Part shown: piece by piece, positions 1 through 8,703 of the stretch
Position numbering within the stretch: the stretch's first letter is position 1
Layout: each line of letters opens with the position of its first letter
NCBI GenBank assembly: GCA_018241445.1
Contig: JAFEDT010000018.1
Location: 1-64,000, forward strand
Length of the DNA: 64,000 nucleotides
Direction: 5' to 3'
Origin: Pseudomonadota bacterium
GTDB lineage: Bacteria > Pseudomonadota > Gammaproteobacteria > Steroidobacterales > Steroidobacteraceae
Notes under the pieces: generated by a model
Databases searched by the model: none
Seen by the model: only the letters and a program-made list of their open reading frames with translations
Told to the model about the DNA's origin: nothing
Program-made: the position numbers and the translations under genes

Positions 1-125
1 TAATGTCAACTCTTTAGTGACTACATCATGTCGCCCATGAAAGCCTCGAACATCCATCCAAACACAGAAAAAATAGGGATCTGCTGACTACGAAGAAAGA
101 AAAACGGGGGGGAACTTCAGTTTAG
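1..125. other. A/T-richer non-coding edge
   Basis: This stretch is clearly richer in A and T than everything after about position 125, which is strongly G+C rich. No credible gene is visible on either strand. An in-frame TAG at 123-125 closes the frame that would lead into the hotdog fragment that follows. The compositional break suggests a junction such as the end of a mobile element or a deletion scar, but no terminal inverted repeat can be judged because the window begins here. Confidence 0.35.
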
Positions 126-284
126 CGGCTTTGGTGTACTGACGGAATCGGCGAGCCCTGCACCGTGATTGGCTGGCCCCTGGGCGGCGAGGGGCGCAAG
201 CGCTGGGCGGGCACCGCGCTCTTCGACAGCAACGGCGAGCTGTGCGGGCGCGCCCGCGCCCTGTGGATCGAGCTGCGCGCCGTG
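126..284 (+). pseudogene. C-terminal fragment of a hotdog-fold thioesterase-like protein
   Basis: Read on the plus strand after the TAG at 123-125, the frame encodes about 50 residues including GEPCTVIGWPLG, GRKRWAGTALFD and ARALWIEL. This resembles the last strands of hotdog-fold (PaaI/thioesterase-like) proteins, whose C-termini often carry a GWPLG...GRK...AGTALFD pattern. The N-terminal half, including the hotdog helix, is absent because the frame is stopped just upstream. No stop codon follows where the protein should end; the frame simply runs on antisense to the next gene. It therefore looks truncated at both ends and is most likely a remnant. The family assignment rests on recall of the motif only. 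Confidence 0.45.
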
Positions 285-368
285 ATCGGCGGCGCGCCGC
301 TCCGCAGGCGCGCAGGGTGCGATTGCAGTTTCGGCGAAATCGGGTGGGGGCGCCCGCTTCGGCCCGGC

Positions 369-1220
369 TCAGTCCAGGTACGCCGGAAACTTCGGCAGCG
401 CGGCAAAATCCGCGGCGTCGTGCTGGATCACGAAGCGCGCGTGGGTATTCTTCACGATGCGCTCGATACGGTCCATCGAGGCGAGCGTGTCGGCGCGGCT
501 GCTGTTGAACGGGGGAACCAGGCGCTCCGCGCGGCTGCGCCGCTGGTGATAGAGATCCCCCGACAGCACCACCACGCCCGCCTTCGCCAGCTTGAGCTCG
601 AGCACCTGGTGGCCCGGGGTATGGCCCGGGGCCTTCAGAATGGTGACGCTGCCGTCACCGAACACGTCGAGGTCGCCGTCGATCTGCCGGGTCTTCGCGG
701 TCTTGTAAGCGCTGATCAGCGCGGGATCCACCGCAGAGGGCGGATTCGGGCCCAGAGCCGCGGCGAGCTCGGCCTTGTTGACGATCCAGTTCGAGGCGCC
801 GAACAGGTTGGCGTTGCCGGTGTGGTCGAAGTGGAAGTGCGAGAACGCCACGTAGGTCACGTCCGCCGGCGTGAGCCCCAGCGCGGCCAGCTGTCCGACC
901 AGGGTAACGGGTACACTCAGGTGCACGCCCGGCTCGGGGTCCAAGCCGGCCGGGTTGGCCGCCAGCTTGTCGCCCAGGCCGGTATCCCACAGCAGCGTGC
1001 CCTTGGGATGGCGGATCAGGAAACACGGATCCGCGATTGCCCCGGATTGCCCGGCGTACTCGCCGGTGTCGGAGAAAAAGCCCATGTCGGTGAAGCTCGC
1101 ATGCCCGCAGTCGAGCGCGTACAGCCGCACTTCACTCACTGCCGGCGGTGCCGCCGCGGCGCCCGCCCAAAGCGAATTCAGTGCCCCGATGATCAATAAG
1201 ACCGCTGACGTACGCCGCAT
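369..1220 (-). CDS. Secreted MBL-fold metallo-hydrolase, AHL-lactonase-like
   Basis: A metallo-beta-lactamase-fold hydrolase of about 283 residues. The signature HFHFDH (in SHFHFDHTGN) supplies the dinuclear zinc ligands, with a downstream GHTPGH and GDLYH providing further conserved His and Asp. Layout and length resemble the N-acyl-homoserine-lactonase branch, but the substrate cannot be deduced. The start was moved to the ATG at 1220: it begins MRRTSAVLL, a signal peptide ending near AGAAAA, and has GGGAG just upstream, whereas the longer frame would add an unlikely leader. Export to the periplasm is predicted. The gene stands alone, on the same strand as the following reductase but about 120 bp away. 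Confidence 0.85.
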   Translation of the reverse strand: MRRTSAVLLIIGALNSLWAGAAAAPPAVSEVRLYALDCGHASFTDMGFFSDTGEYAGQSGAIADPCFLIRHPKGTLLWDTGLGDKLAANPAGLDPEPGVHLSVPVTLVGQLAALGLTPADVTYVAFSHFHFDHTGNANLFGASNWIVNKAELAAALGPNPPSAVDPALISAYKTAKTRQIDGDLDVFGDGSVTILKAPGHTPGHQVLELKLAKAGVVVLSGDLYHQRRSRAERLVPPFNSSRADTLASMDRIERIVKNTHARFVIQHDAADFAALPKFPAYLD

Positions 1221-1341
1221 GTGAACTCCCACGTGTTGGTTTGCGCGGACGGCGACTGTGCGCTGCGGCGCCACGCAGCGGCAATCCGCCGAAAGGGGGA
1301 CCTGGCCATGCGCCGACAGGCTGCCCGCCCCGGCACCGCTG

Positions 1342-2331
1342 CTAAGTCTTTACCAGCCGCATCATCCCGGTTGCATAGCGCGCCCCGGCGGCGGCATTCA
1401 GCGGGAACACCGCGTTGATCGCCGCAAGTTCCGCCGCTGTCAGCTTCACCTGCAGCGCGCCCAGGTTGTCGGCGAGGTTGCCGACCCGGCGCGTCCCGGG
1501 GATCGGCACCACGTGTTCTCCCTGCGCCAGCACCCAGGCGAGCGCCAGCTGCGCGGGCGTGCAGCCCTTGTCACGGGCCATGTCGCGCACCCGGTCGGCG
1601 AGTGTCAGGTTGCGCTGGAAGTTCTCACCCTGGAAACGCGGGCTGTTGCGCCGGAAATCATCCGCCGCCAGGTCCTCGGGGCTGCGGATGCTGCCGGTGA
1701 GAAAGCCGCGCCCCAGCGGACTGAAGGGCACGAAACCAACACCGAACCGCTCGCAGGCCTGCAGTACGCCGTTCTCCGGGTCGCGCGTCCACAGCGAGTA
1801 CTCGCTTTGCAGGGCGGTGATGGGGTGCACGCGCGTCGCGCGCTCGAGCGTCTCGGGCCCCACCTCCGACAGTCCGAGGCAACGCACCTTGCCGGCCCGT
1901 ACCAGGTCCGCCATCGCGCCCACGGTATCCTCGACGGGCACCTGCGGATCGACGCGGTGCAGGTAGTAGAGATCGATGTGCGTGACTCCCAGGCGCTGCA
2001 GGCTCGCCTCGCAGGCCGCGCGCACCCGCTGCGGCCGGGCGTCGAGGTCGCGCGCCTGCGGGTTGGCCGGATCGCGCACGAAACCGAACTTGGTGGCGAG
2101 GAAGACACCCGCGCGCCGGCCGCGCAGCGCGCGGCCGACCAGTTCCTCGTTGCGGCCACTGCCATACATGTCGGCGGTGTCCAGGAAGTTCAGGCCGTGC
2201 GCGAAGGCGTAGTCGAAGGTCGCGAGCGATTCGGCGTCGTCGTGGGCGCCGTAGAACTCACTCATGCCCATGCAGCCCAGGCCGAGTGCCGAAACCTGCG
2301 GGCCGTTGCGGCCGAGCGTACGAGTCTGCAT
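1342..2331 (-). CDS. Aldo/keto reductase
   Basis: Soluble NADP-dependent aldo/keto reductase of about 329 residues, of the IolS/YajO-like type. Family marks are the N-terminal [20 protein letters not shown], the LDTADMYG segment carrying catalytic Asp and Tyr, the ATKFG lysine strand, YYLHR with catalytic His, and the C-terminal IPGTRR cofactor-binding segment. The ATG at 2331 was preferred because a consensus GGAGGT lies nine bases upstream; the in-frame codons before it add only a short Ala-rich leader. Likely reduces aldehydes or ketones, substrate unknown. It is followed upstream by a MATE exporter on the same strand, about 80 bp away, but they need not share a transcript. Confidence 0.9.
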   Translation of the reverse strand: MQTRTLGRNGPQVSALGLGCMGMSEFYGAHDDAESLATFDYAFAHGLNFLDTADMYGSGRNEELVGRALRGRRAGVFLATKFGFVRDPANPQARDLDARPQRVRAACEASLQRLGVTHIDLYYLHRVDPQVPVEDTVGAMADLVRAGKVRCLGLSEVGPETLERATRVHPITALQSEYSLWTRDPENGVLQACERFGVGFVPFSPLGRGFLTGSIRSPEDLAADDFRRNSPRFQGENFQRNLTLADRVRDMARDKGCTPAQLALAWVLAQGEHVVPIPGTRRVGNLADNLGALQVKLTAAELAAINAVFPLNAAAGARYATGMMRLVKT

Positions 2332-2412
2332 GTCAGCTACCTCCAGCGCAGCCGCCATCCTGCCCGTGCGGCCGCGGCCGCACCAGTCCTCGTCCGGGAG
2401 AGATGTGGCGCG

Positions 2413-3786
2413 TCAGCGCCTGGGAAGTCCCATGTCCACCTGGCGCCAGCGGCCATAGCGATAATAGAGCGCCGCCAGCGCCGTCGACAGTGCCGAAGAC
2501 AGCGGGAAGCTCCACCAGATCGCGTCCGCGTGCAGGCGTGGCAGCAGCGTCTGTGCCAGCGGGTAGCGCACACCCAGCAGCGACACAGTCAGGATGAGCA
2601 GCGGCGCCATCACTGCGCCGGTGGACCGCACCACGGCGAACAGCGCCACGGTGATGCCGAAGAAGATGAATGAGCCGGTCACGATGCGGTTCATGTGCGC
2701 TGCGATCTCGAGCGCGCCGGCGCCGGCCGGCAGAAACAGGCCGAACACCCGGCGGTTGAGCACTTCGATCACGATCACGATCGTGGCGGTCAGCAGCACG
2801 CTGTACAGCACACCGACGCCGGCGATGCGGCTCACCCGCTGCCAGTTGCCGGCGCCGACGTTCTGCGCCGCCATGGCCGAGACGCCCATACCGACCGCCA
2901 GCGCCGGCATCTGGATGTAGTTCCACACCTGCAGGCCCGCGCCGAAGGCTGCGGAGGTATCGACCCCGAAACGGTTGACCAGGGTGATCATCAACACGCC
3001 CGACAGCGACATCACCACCATCTGCCCGCTCATCGGGAGGCCCTTGCGCAGCAGCGTAGCCACCAGCGGCCACTGCGGCTTCAGCAGCGCGAGTTCGTCG
3101 CGGTGCAGGCGCAGGATGTGCCGGCGGCGGTAGAGGTGCAGGATCAGGGCGGTGAGGCTGACGGCCTGCGCCACGAAGGTGGCGAGCGCCGAGCCGGCGA
3201 TGCCGATGCCCGGCACCGGACCGAAGCCGAATATGAACAGGGGATTCAGCGCGATATCGAGGGCCACCGACAGCATCATGAAGTAGAAGGGCGTGCGCGA
3301 GTCCCCGGCGCCGCGCAGCGCTCCCATCAGGAACGCGTACATGTACAGGCACGGCAGTGCCAGGAAGATCACCCGCATGTAGGCGACCGCCAGCTCCAGC
3401 GAGCCCGGCGGCGTGCTCATCGCAACCAGCAGCGGCCGCGTCAGCAGCAGACCCAGCGCCGCCATCAGCAGCGAGATGCCGCCGAAGAAGGTGGCGCTGG
3501 TACCAATCACGCGCCGCGCCTCGCGCAGGTCGTTGGCGCCGATGCACTGGCCGATGAGGATGGTGGCCGCCAGCGCCACGCCGAAGGCCGCGCCGATCAG
3601 CAGGAACATGACGGTGTTGGCGTTGGCGGTGGCGGTCAGTGCCGCCTCACCGAGGAACCGCCCCACCCACACCGAGTTGACCGAGGCGTTCAGCGACTGC
3701 AGCACGTTTGCCAGCAGGATCGGCAGCGAGAACCTGAACAATCCCGATGCGATGGAGCCCTCGGTCAGGGAGGGGCGCGGGCTCAA
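2413..3786 (-). CDS. MATE family efflux transporter
   Basis: Inner-membrane antiporter of the multidrug and toxic compound extrusion family, 457 residues with about twelve hydrophobic helices in two repeated halves. The first half begins with the typical SLPILLANVLQSLNASVNSVWVG segment where cation-coupled MATE proteins have P.....L......D..wvG, and the second half repeats it around LRKGLPMSGQMVVMSLSG. Such transporters exchange Na+ or H+ for drugs or metabolites; the substrate is not predictable. The stop of the upstream gene ubiB lies only 12 bp from its start, so it may be read through from the ubiquinone operon, although a functional link is not expected. Confidence 0.9.
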   Translation of the reverse strand: MSPRPSLTEGSIASGLFRFSLPILLANVLQSLNASVNSVWVGRFLGEAALTATANANTVMFLLIGAAFGVALAATILIGQCIGANDLREARRVIGTSATFFGGISLLMAALGLLLTRPLLVAMSTPPGSLELAVAYMRVIFLALPCLYMYAFLMGALRGAGDSRTPFYFMMLSVALDIALNPLFIFGFGPVPGIGIAGSALATFVAQAVSLTALILHLYRRRHILRLHRDELALLKPQWPLVATLLRKGLPMSGQMVVMSLSGVLMITLVNRFGVDTSAAFGAGLQVWNYIQMPALAVGMGVSAMAAQNVGAGNWQRVSRIAGVGVLYSVLLTATIVIVIEVLNRRVFGLFLPAGAGALEIAAHMNRIVTGSFIFFGITVALFAVVRSTGAVMAPLLILTVSLLGVRYPLAQTLLPRLHADAIWWSFPLSSALSTALAALYYRYGRWRQVDMGLPRR

Positions 3787-3798
3787 GGGCTGCGCACG

Positions 3799-5451
3799 CT
3801 AACGCGGATCCGGCGGCTGATTCGCGCGCCACAGCGTCCAGGCCGCTGCCAGCACAGCCGCTGCCAGCGCCGCCCAGCCCACCCAGGAGGGGGCGCGCCC
3901 GCTGAGCAGCCAGGCGAGGCCGGCGCCGAAAACCACCGCCCCGGCCAACAACCCGTCGCGCCGCCGGCCGGCGAACCTCAGCTCACGCCGCAGCGCCTCG
4001 ATTTCCTCAGCGGGTGGCGTCGCGGGCGCCGGCGGTTGCGCCAGGCGTTGCAGGACCGCAGGCAGTGCCGCGGCGGCTTCCGCCAGTTCGGGTCCCTGGC
4101 GGCGCAGGCGGCGCAGCAGCCGGCGCGGACTGGCGCGCTCGCGCATCCATTCGCGCAGGATCGGGGTGGCCGAGTTCCACACATCCAGCTCGGGATACAG
4201 CTCACGCCCCAGGCCTTCGACATTCAGCAGGGTCTTCTGCAGCAGCAGCAGCTGCGGCTGGATCTGCATGTCGAAGCGGCGCGAGATCTCGAACAGCCGC
4301 AACAGCAGGTGGCCGAAGGAGATGTCCTTCAGCGGCCGGTCGAGGATCGGTTCGCACACGGTGCGCACCGCGGATTCCATCTCCTCCACGCGCGTGCCCG
4401 GCGGCACCCAGCCCGACTGCAGGTGCAGTTGCGCCACGCGGCGGTAGTCGCGCTCGAACACCGCCAGGAAGTTCTCGGCCAGGTAGTGCTGGTCGCGCGG
4501 ATCGAGCGTGCCGATGATGCCGAAGTCGATCGCCGCATAACGCGGCTGCTGCGGCGTGTCGGTGAGCACGAAAATGTTGCCGGGGTGCATGTCGGCGTGA
4601 AAGAAGTTGTGACGGAACACCTGGGTGAAGAAGATCTTCACGCCGTTCTCCGCCAGCCGGGCGATGTCGGTGCCCGCGGCCCGCAGGGCCGCCATGTCGC
4701 TGATCGGCACGCCGCGGATGCGCTCCATCACCATGACATCGCTGCGGCAGTGGTCCCAGTAGACCTCCGGCACGTACAGCAGCGGCGAGCCGGCAAAATT
4801 GCGTTTCAGCTGCGAGGCATTGGCGGCCTCGCGCATCAGGTCCAGCTCGTCCAGCACGGTCTTGCGGTATTCGGCCACGAGTTCGGTGGGCCGCAGGCGC
4901 CGCGCCTCGCGCGAGAAGCGCCGCGCCAGCTGCGCCAGCGCCTCCAGCACCGCGAGGTCACGCTCGATCTGCTCGCGCATGCCGGGTCGCAGCACCTTGA
5001 CGATGACGTCCGCGCCGTCCTGCAGGCGCGCCGGGTGCACCTGTGCGATGGAGGCGGCCGCCAGCGGTGTCTCATCGAACTGCGCGAACAGCTGCGACAC
5101 CGGCGCACCGAGGGCGCGTTCGATGGCCGCGCGCGCCAGCTTGCCCGGGAAGGGCGGAACCCGGTCCTGCAGCTTCGCCAGCTCGTCGGCAATATCCGGC
5201 GGCAGCAGGTCGCGGCGGGTGGAGACCGCCTGGCCGAACTTGACGAAGATCGGCCCGAGGTCGGTGAGGGCGAGCCGCAGCCGCTCACCGCGCGGCAACT
5301 GGCGGCGCCTTTCGAACCACACCGACGGCGACAGGAAGAACACGAAGCGCAGCGGACGGTACAGGTGCGTGGCGCGCACGTAGTCGTCCAGGCCGTGGCG
5401 CAACATTACCCGCTGGATCTGCAGCAGGCGTGCCAGGACCCGCAGCTTCAT
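3799..5451 (-). CDS. ubiB: UbiB, ABC1/ADCK-family ubiquinone biosynthesis ATPase
   Basis: Atypical protein-kinase-like protein of 550 residues needed for aerobic coenzyme Q synthesis. Hallmarks are the KFGQ motif in VKFGQAVSTRRDLLPP (around residue 70), the alanine-rich nucleotide loop AAASIAQVH, the catalytic loop FHADMHPGNIFV, and the metal-binding IDFGIIG. Two hydrophobic helices near the C-terminus anchor it in the inner membrane. The family binds ATP and is thought to extract lipid precursors for the Ubi enzyme complex rather than phosphorylate proteins. The ATG overlaps the stop of ubiJ by four bases, indicating translational coupling in the operon ubiE–ubiJ–ubiB, the same order as in Escherichia coli. 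Confidence 0.97.
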   Translation of the reverse strand: MKLRVLARLLQIQRVMLRHGLDDYVRATHLYRPLRFVFFLSPSVWFERRRQLPRGERLRLALTDLGPIFVKFGQAVSTRRDLLPPDIADELAKLQDRVPPFPGKLARAAIERALGAPVSQLFAQFDETPLAAASIAQVHPARLQDGADVIVKVLRPGMREQIERDLAVLEALAQLARRFSREARRLRPTELVAEYRKTVLDELDLMREAANASQLKRNFAGSPLLYVPEVYWDHCRSDVMVMERIRGVPISDMAALRAAGTDIARLAENGVKIFFTQVFRHNFFHADMHPGNIFVLTDTPQQPRYAAIDFGIIGTLDPRDQHYLAENFLAVFERDYRRVAQLHLQSGWVPPGTRVEEMESAVRTVCEPILDRPLKDISFGHLLLRLFEISRRFDMQIQPQLLLLQKTLLNVEGLGRELYPELDVWNSATPILREWMRERASPRRLLRRLRRQGPELAEAAAALPAVLQRLAQPPAPATPPAEEIEALRRELRFAGRRRDGLLAGAVVFGAGLAWLLSGRAPSWVGWAALAAAVLAAAWTLWRANQPPDPR

Positions 5452-6038
5452 GAAGTGCCGCGCCCGCGCAGCAGGTCGAGCCGTGCCTGCAAACGGTCGG
5501 CATCCTCGCGCAGCGCATCCACGTCCCTGAGAAAGCCCTCCGCCTCGGTGCGTGGCACCACCTCGCCGCGTTCGTGGCCGAGGTATTCGGCGAGGTTGGC
5601 CAACGCCGTGTCTGTAAAACGGGCGCCCAGGCGCAGGCCGGCGCGCGCCAGCCGGCCGAGCTGGTGCGCCGGCACGTCTCCGACCCAGATCGATAGTTCT
5701 TCTTCCGGGTCGGGCGCCAGCAGCTGCAGCAGTTCACGGAAGTCGCGCGCCACCTGCGCATCGCCGCTGCTGTCCACCGCGCCCTCGTGCAGCAGCTGCT
5801 GTGCCGCAGGTCCCGCCAGGCGCGCCAGCGCCACCGGCCCGCCGCTGAAGGTGGCGTCGGCGGCCTCCTCGCTGCGCGCCACGGCCAGCGCGCTGCCGTC
5901 ACTCATGATCCGCAGCCGCACCAGCCCTCGGGCCTCCACCGCGACGCTGCGCCCGGCCAGCTGCGCGCAAAGTTCCCGCGCGCGGGGCGAGCGGGCGAGA
6001 CCGCGGTTGAGGATCGTGCCGAGCAAGGGTGTGGTCAT
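5448..6038 (-). CDS. ubiJ: UbiJ, SCP2-domain ubiquinone biosynthesis accessory factor
   Basis: A 196-residue protein with an N-terminal SCP2 lipid-binding domain (roughly residues 10-110, including ARGLVRLRIMSDGSALAV) and a C-terminal helical part with a coiled-coil-like tail rich in Arg, Asp and Leu. UbiJ organises the soluble ubiquinone complex and binds lipid intermediates; it partners with UbiK, which in this window is encoded separately near 33.2 kb. It sits between ubiE (one base away) and ubiB (four-base overlap), the conserved gammaproteobacterial order, which together with the SCP2 fold makes the assignment firm despite low sequence conservation in the family. Confidence 0.93.
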   Translation of the reverse strand: MTTPLLGTILNRGLARSPRARELCAQLAGRSVAVEARGLVRLRIMSDGSALAVARSEEAADATFSGGPVALARLAGPAAQQLLHEGAVDSSGDAQVARDFRELLQLLAPDPEEELSIWVGDVPAHQLGRLARAGLRLGARFTDTALANLAEYLGHERGEVVPRTEAEGFLRDVDALREDADRLQARLDLLRGRGTS

Positions 6039-6039
6039 G

Positions 6040-6786
6040 CTAGTCGCGGTAGCCGCGGTGCACCGCCACGATGCCGCCGGAGAGATTGTGGTAGCGGCAG
6101 GCCGTCAGGCCCGCCGCGCGCAGCATCGACAGCAGCGTCTCCTGGTCCGGGTGCATGCGGATCGATTCCGCCAGGTAGCGATAGCTGGCGGCATCCCCGG
6201 CTACGAGCTGGCCCAGCAGGGGCAGGATTCTGAATGAATAGACGTCGTAGAGCGGCTTGATGCCCGGATGGGGGGTGGAAAACTCCAGCACCAGCAGCTG
6301 TCCCCCTGGACGCAGGGTGCGGCGCATCTCCGCCAGGGCCCTGGGTTTATCGGTCACATTGCGCAGGCCGAACCCAATGGTCACGCAATCGAAGAAGCTG
6401 TCGGGAAAGGGCAACTGCTCGGCATTGGCCTGCACGCAGCTCAGGTTGCCGACCAGGCCTTCGTCAATCAGGCGGTCGCGCCCGCGGCCGAGCATGGCGG
6501 CGTTGATGTCCGTGAGGACCACCAGCCCTTCGGCGCCCACCTGGCGGGCGAGGCCCGCGGCCAGGTCGCCCGTGCCGCCAGCGACGTCCAGCACCCGCTG
6601 GCCCGCGCGCAGGTTGCTTAGACTCAGTAAAAAACGCTTCCAGAGCCGGTGCGTGCCCGCCGACATCAGGTCGTTCATCAGGTCGTAGTTGCCGGCCACC
6701 GAGTCGAACACCCCGCGCACCCGGCGGGCCTTGTCGGCGCGCGGGACCTGTTCGAAGCCGAAGTCGGTGGAGCGGGGGTCGTTCAT
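6040..6786 (-). CDS. ubiE: UbiE, C-methyltransferase of ubiquinone/menaquinone synthesis
   Basis: Class I SAM-dependent methyltransferase of 248 residues. It shows the UbiE signatures: [18 protein letters not shown] near residue 27, the SAM motif [12 protein letters not shown], and the second UbiE pattern around the C-terminus of the Rossmann core ([21 protein letters not shown]). It methylates the benzoquinol ring (and demethylmenaquinol where present). First gene of the ubiE–ubiJ–ubiB operon, all on the minus strand, so its promoter should lie in the following 260-bp gap. The start ATG at 6786 gives the usual family N-terminus ending in [15 protein letters not shown]. Confidence 0.97.
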   Translation of the reverse strand: MNDPRSTDFGFEQVPRADKARRVRGVFDSVAGNYDLMNDLMSAGTHRLWKRFLLSLSNLRAGQRVLDVAGGTGDLAAGLARQVGAEGLVVLTDINAAMLGRGRDRLIDEGLVGNLSCVQANAEQLPFPDSFFDCVTIGFGLRNVTDKPRALAEMRRTLRPGGQLLVLEFSTPHPGIKPLYDVYSFRILPLLGQLVAGDAASYRYLAESIRMHPDQETLLSMLRAAGLTACRYHNLSGGIVAVHRGYRD

Positions 6787-6913
6787 GGTGGCTGCGATTC
6801 TAGACGATCGGGTCCGCGCAACCCGCGAGGCTCATGCACGACCATAAGATGGTTGCTTTTTGATTACAGTGACGGGCAGAATCGCCGCGGTCGAGGGGGT
6901 CTTGTAACGGAAG

Positions 6914-6943
6914 CGGGCCGGACAGAGATGTCCGGCCCGTTTT
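6914..6943 (+). terminator. Rho-independent-terminator-like hairpin upstream of ubiE
   Basis: A perfect 10-bp stem (CGGGCCGGAC / GTCCGGCCCG) with loop AGAGAT is followed by TTTT on the plus strand. No plus-strand gene precedes it: both flanking genes (ubiE and the ECF sigma factor) are on the minus strand. On the minus strand the hairpin has no T-tract after it, and TATAAT occurs just before it. It may end a short plus-strand transcript arising from the ubiE upstream region, or act on read-through from antisense transcription. Confidence 0.5.
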
Positions 6944-7046
6944 CATTATAGGGGCCGCGCCTTGCCAGGCGGTGAATTCGTCGACGGCGATGCCGGCGGC
7001 GGCGGCGGCGGCGGCCCATCAGCCCGGCCGATGGCCCGCGAGCGCC

Positions 7047-7745
7047 TTAGCCTTGCCGGCTCCACCTCGCCAGCACCGCTGCGACCATGCGATCGCAGCG
7101 GGCGCCGTCGAACGCGAAGGCGTCGCCAAGCGACGCATCGATCTCGCTGGCCAGGCTCCCGCGTATCTGGCTGCGTGCACGAAAGTAACGGGTGCGCACC
7201 GTGGCTGGCGGTATGTCCAGGGCCTGCGCGATCTCGTCCACGCTCATTTCCTCGATGGCGCGCAGCATGAACACCGTGCGGAACGCCTCGGGCAGCTGGT
7301 CAATGCGCGCCTCGAGGAGCTTGCGCAGCTGCGCGCGCATGGCGATACGATCCGGCGCCTGGTCGGGCTCGTCAGCCAGCGAAGCAGGTGGGGGAAATTC
7401 GGACGAGTTCATGGCCATATCGAGGGATACCGGCTGTGCGTTCCTGCGTCGCAGGCGCCCGAGCGCATCGTTGACCACGATGCGCACCAGCCAGGTGGAC
7501 AGGCGGGCCTCGGCGCGAAATCCGGCCAGGGCGCGCCAGGCGTGAAGCCAGGCGTCCTGCAGCGCATCTTCGGCGTCCGCATCCGATCTGAGGATGCTGC
7601 GTGCGGTGCGGAACAGGCGCCGGTTGTAACGGCGCATGATTGCCTCGAACGCCGCCGCATCACCGTCCGCGGCCCGCCGTGCGAGCACGGCGTCCGCAGT
7701 GTCTTTGGTGATGGGCGTTGCTGCCGCAGATCGGGCTCGCTGCAT
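7047..7745 (-). CDS. ECF sigma factor (intact paralogue)
   Basis: Sigma-70-like extracytoplasmic-function factor of 232 residues. Region 2 covers about residues 35-100 (AIMRRYNRRLFRTARSIL, DAEDALQDAWLHAW, EARLSTWLVRIVVNDAL) and region 4 about 150-205 (IDQLPEAFRTVFMLRAIEEM, IAQALDIPPATVRTRYFRARS). The start was moved to the ATG at 7745 because GGAGG lies six bases upstream and the longer frame is low-quality leader sequence. It follows two small membrane-protein genes on the same strand, 88 bp away, and shares sequence with the truncated sigma gene at 10205. No recognisable anti-sigma gene sits next to it. It is a good candidate to read the matching promoters at 10101-10194. Confidence 0.93.
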   Translation of the reverse strand: MQRARSAAATPITKDTADAVLARRAADGDAAAFEAIMRRYNRRLFRTARSILRSDADAEDALQDAWLHAWRALAGFRAEARLSTWLVRIVVNDALGRLRRRNAQPVSLDMAMNSSEFPPPASLADEPDQAPDRIAMRAQLRKLLEARIDQLPEAFRTVFMLRAIEEMSVDEIAQALDIPPATVRTRYFRARSQIRGSLASEIDASLGDAFAFDGARCDRMVAAVLARWSRQG

Positions 7746-7833
7746 GCAGGCCTCCGCTGGCCGAATGGGACAGGCTGGCATATTACCGCTGTCGGCGCGC
7801 AGCCGGTGGACGCCGTTCGCGGATGGGAATGAT

Positions 7834-8243
7834 TCAGCTGCGGCCGATGCCGTGTTGGTACACCAGCCGGCCGCCGAACCAGCCGCCCACGGCAAGCGCG
7901 ACGAAACCGCCTGCATCGAGCAGCAGCGACACCAGGTCCGGCGCAAGCGCCTTGCGGTGATCCAGCCTCAGCAACAGCCGCGTGGCGAACAGGACCAGCG
8001 CTACCAGCATGGCGCCCATGTGCCACCAGGCATCGCGCAGCGCAGGGCCCTCCGGCACCCGCGTCAGTTCCACTACGCCGGCCAGCATGGCCACTATTGC
8101 CATCAGGCATCCAGTGGCCAGCAGGCCGCCCGACCACGACCAGGCCGCCGCGCCAAAGTACAGACCAGCGAAGTCGCTGAGCACGGCGAGCGACCAGCAC
8201 GCTACCGGAAATGCACCAACGCAGGATGCAGAGGATGACGCAC
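7834..8243 (-). pseudogene. DUF2231-type membrane protein with a one-base frameshift
   Basis: A four-helix inner-membrane protein of about 136 residues, broken near its start. From the GTG at 8243 the frame reads MRHPLHPALVHF, the diagnostic DUF2231 N-terminus, and then hits TAG three codons later. Inserting a single C near 8207-8210 would restore LHPALVHFPVACWSLAVLSD and join it to the long downstream frame, which ends at 7834 with a normal fourth helix. The GTG start lies 7 bp after the stop of the neighbouring membrane protein. Either a genuine frameshift mutation or a sequencing error. DUF2231 proteins are of unknown function and often sit beside cytochrome or heme-related genes. Confidence 0.8.
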
Positions 8244-8249
8244 GCGCGC

Positions 8250-8588
8250 TCACACCACGAGGCTGAGGAGGGTCAGAAAGCCGATCACGGCAACTGCCGC
8301 GTGCACTACTACCACGGCCCTGGGAGGGAGCTGCTTGCGCAGATGGAACGAGGCCAGGAAGAAGCCGCCCAGGGCGGCAAGGAGCAGCAGCACGAAGCCG
8401 GCCAGCAATCGCTGCGGCGCCGAGCCCTGCAGCAGCATGATGATCAGGAGTACCAGGCCGGTGGCGCCCAGCAGCGCATGCAGCAGGGACAGGGCCCAGG
8501 GCGCGAACTTGCCGCGCAGGACATGAGCAGCAAGGACCAGCCCGCCGACCGCGGCTATGGCGAATACAATCAGTGCAACGTTGAGCAT
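8250..8588 (-). CDS. Small four-helix membrane protein, unknown function
   Basis: A 112-residue, almost entirely hydrophobic protein with four predicted membrane helices (MLNVALIVFAIAAVGGLVLA; WALSLLHALLGATGLVLLII; LLAGFVLLLLAALGGFFLAS; AVVVVHAAVAVIGFLTLLSL). Histidines within helices 2 and 4 and in the SFHLRKQ loop could bind heme, but this is speculative. The ATG at 8588 is preceded by GGGGAT and replaces a longer frame with a hydrophilic leader. The stop is 7 bp from the start of the DUF2231 gene, which suggests one operon running on to the ECF sigma gene. Confidence 0.7.
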   Translation of the reverse strand: MLNVALIVFAIAAVGGLVLAAHVLRGKFAPWALSLLHALLGATGLVLLIIMLLQGSAPQRLLAGFVLLLLAALGGFFLASFHLRKQLPPRAVVVVHAAVAVIGFLTLLSLVV

Positions 8589-8641
8589 GGAATATCCCCG
8601 CGGAGTGAATGGACGCAAGGGCACCGGCGGTGCCCTGACCA

Positions 8642-8671
8642 TCTGATGCAGCCGCCGGGCGCTGCGTTCCC
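8642..8671 (-). promoter_or_regulatory. Possible ECF-type promoter for the membrane-protein/sigma operon
   Basis: On the minus strand GGGAACG, sixteen bases, then CATCAGA. This resembles the better pair of elements at 10101-10130 (TGACACA-16-CATCTGA) and 10165-10194 (GGTAACA-16-CATCTAA). It would start transcription about 45 bases before the ATG at 8588. The -35 match is weaker, so this is a suggestion only. Confidence 0.35.
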
Positions 8672-8703
8672 GGCCAGAGGGATGCCCGGGCCGGGGCGCG
8701 CAG

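Noticed and set aside
2695..6237. Very long plus-strand open frame antisense to MATE, UbiB, UbiJ and UbiE
   Set aside because: High G+C content leaves few stops opposite real genes. The translation is Arg/Gln/His-rich without domains and lies over four well-supported genes.
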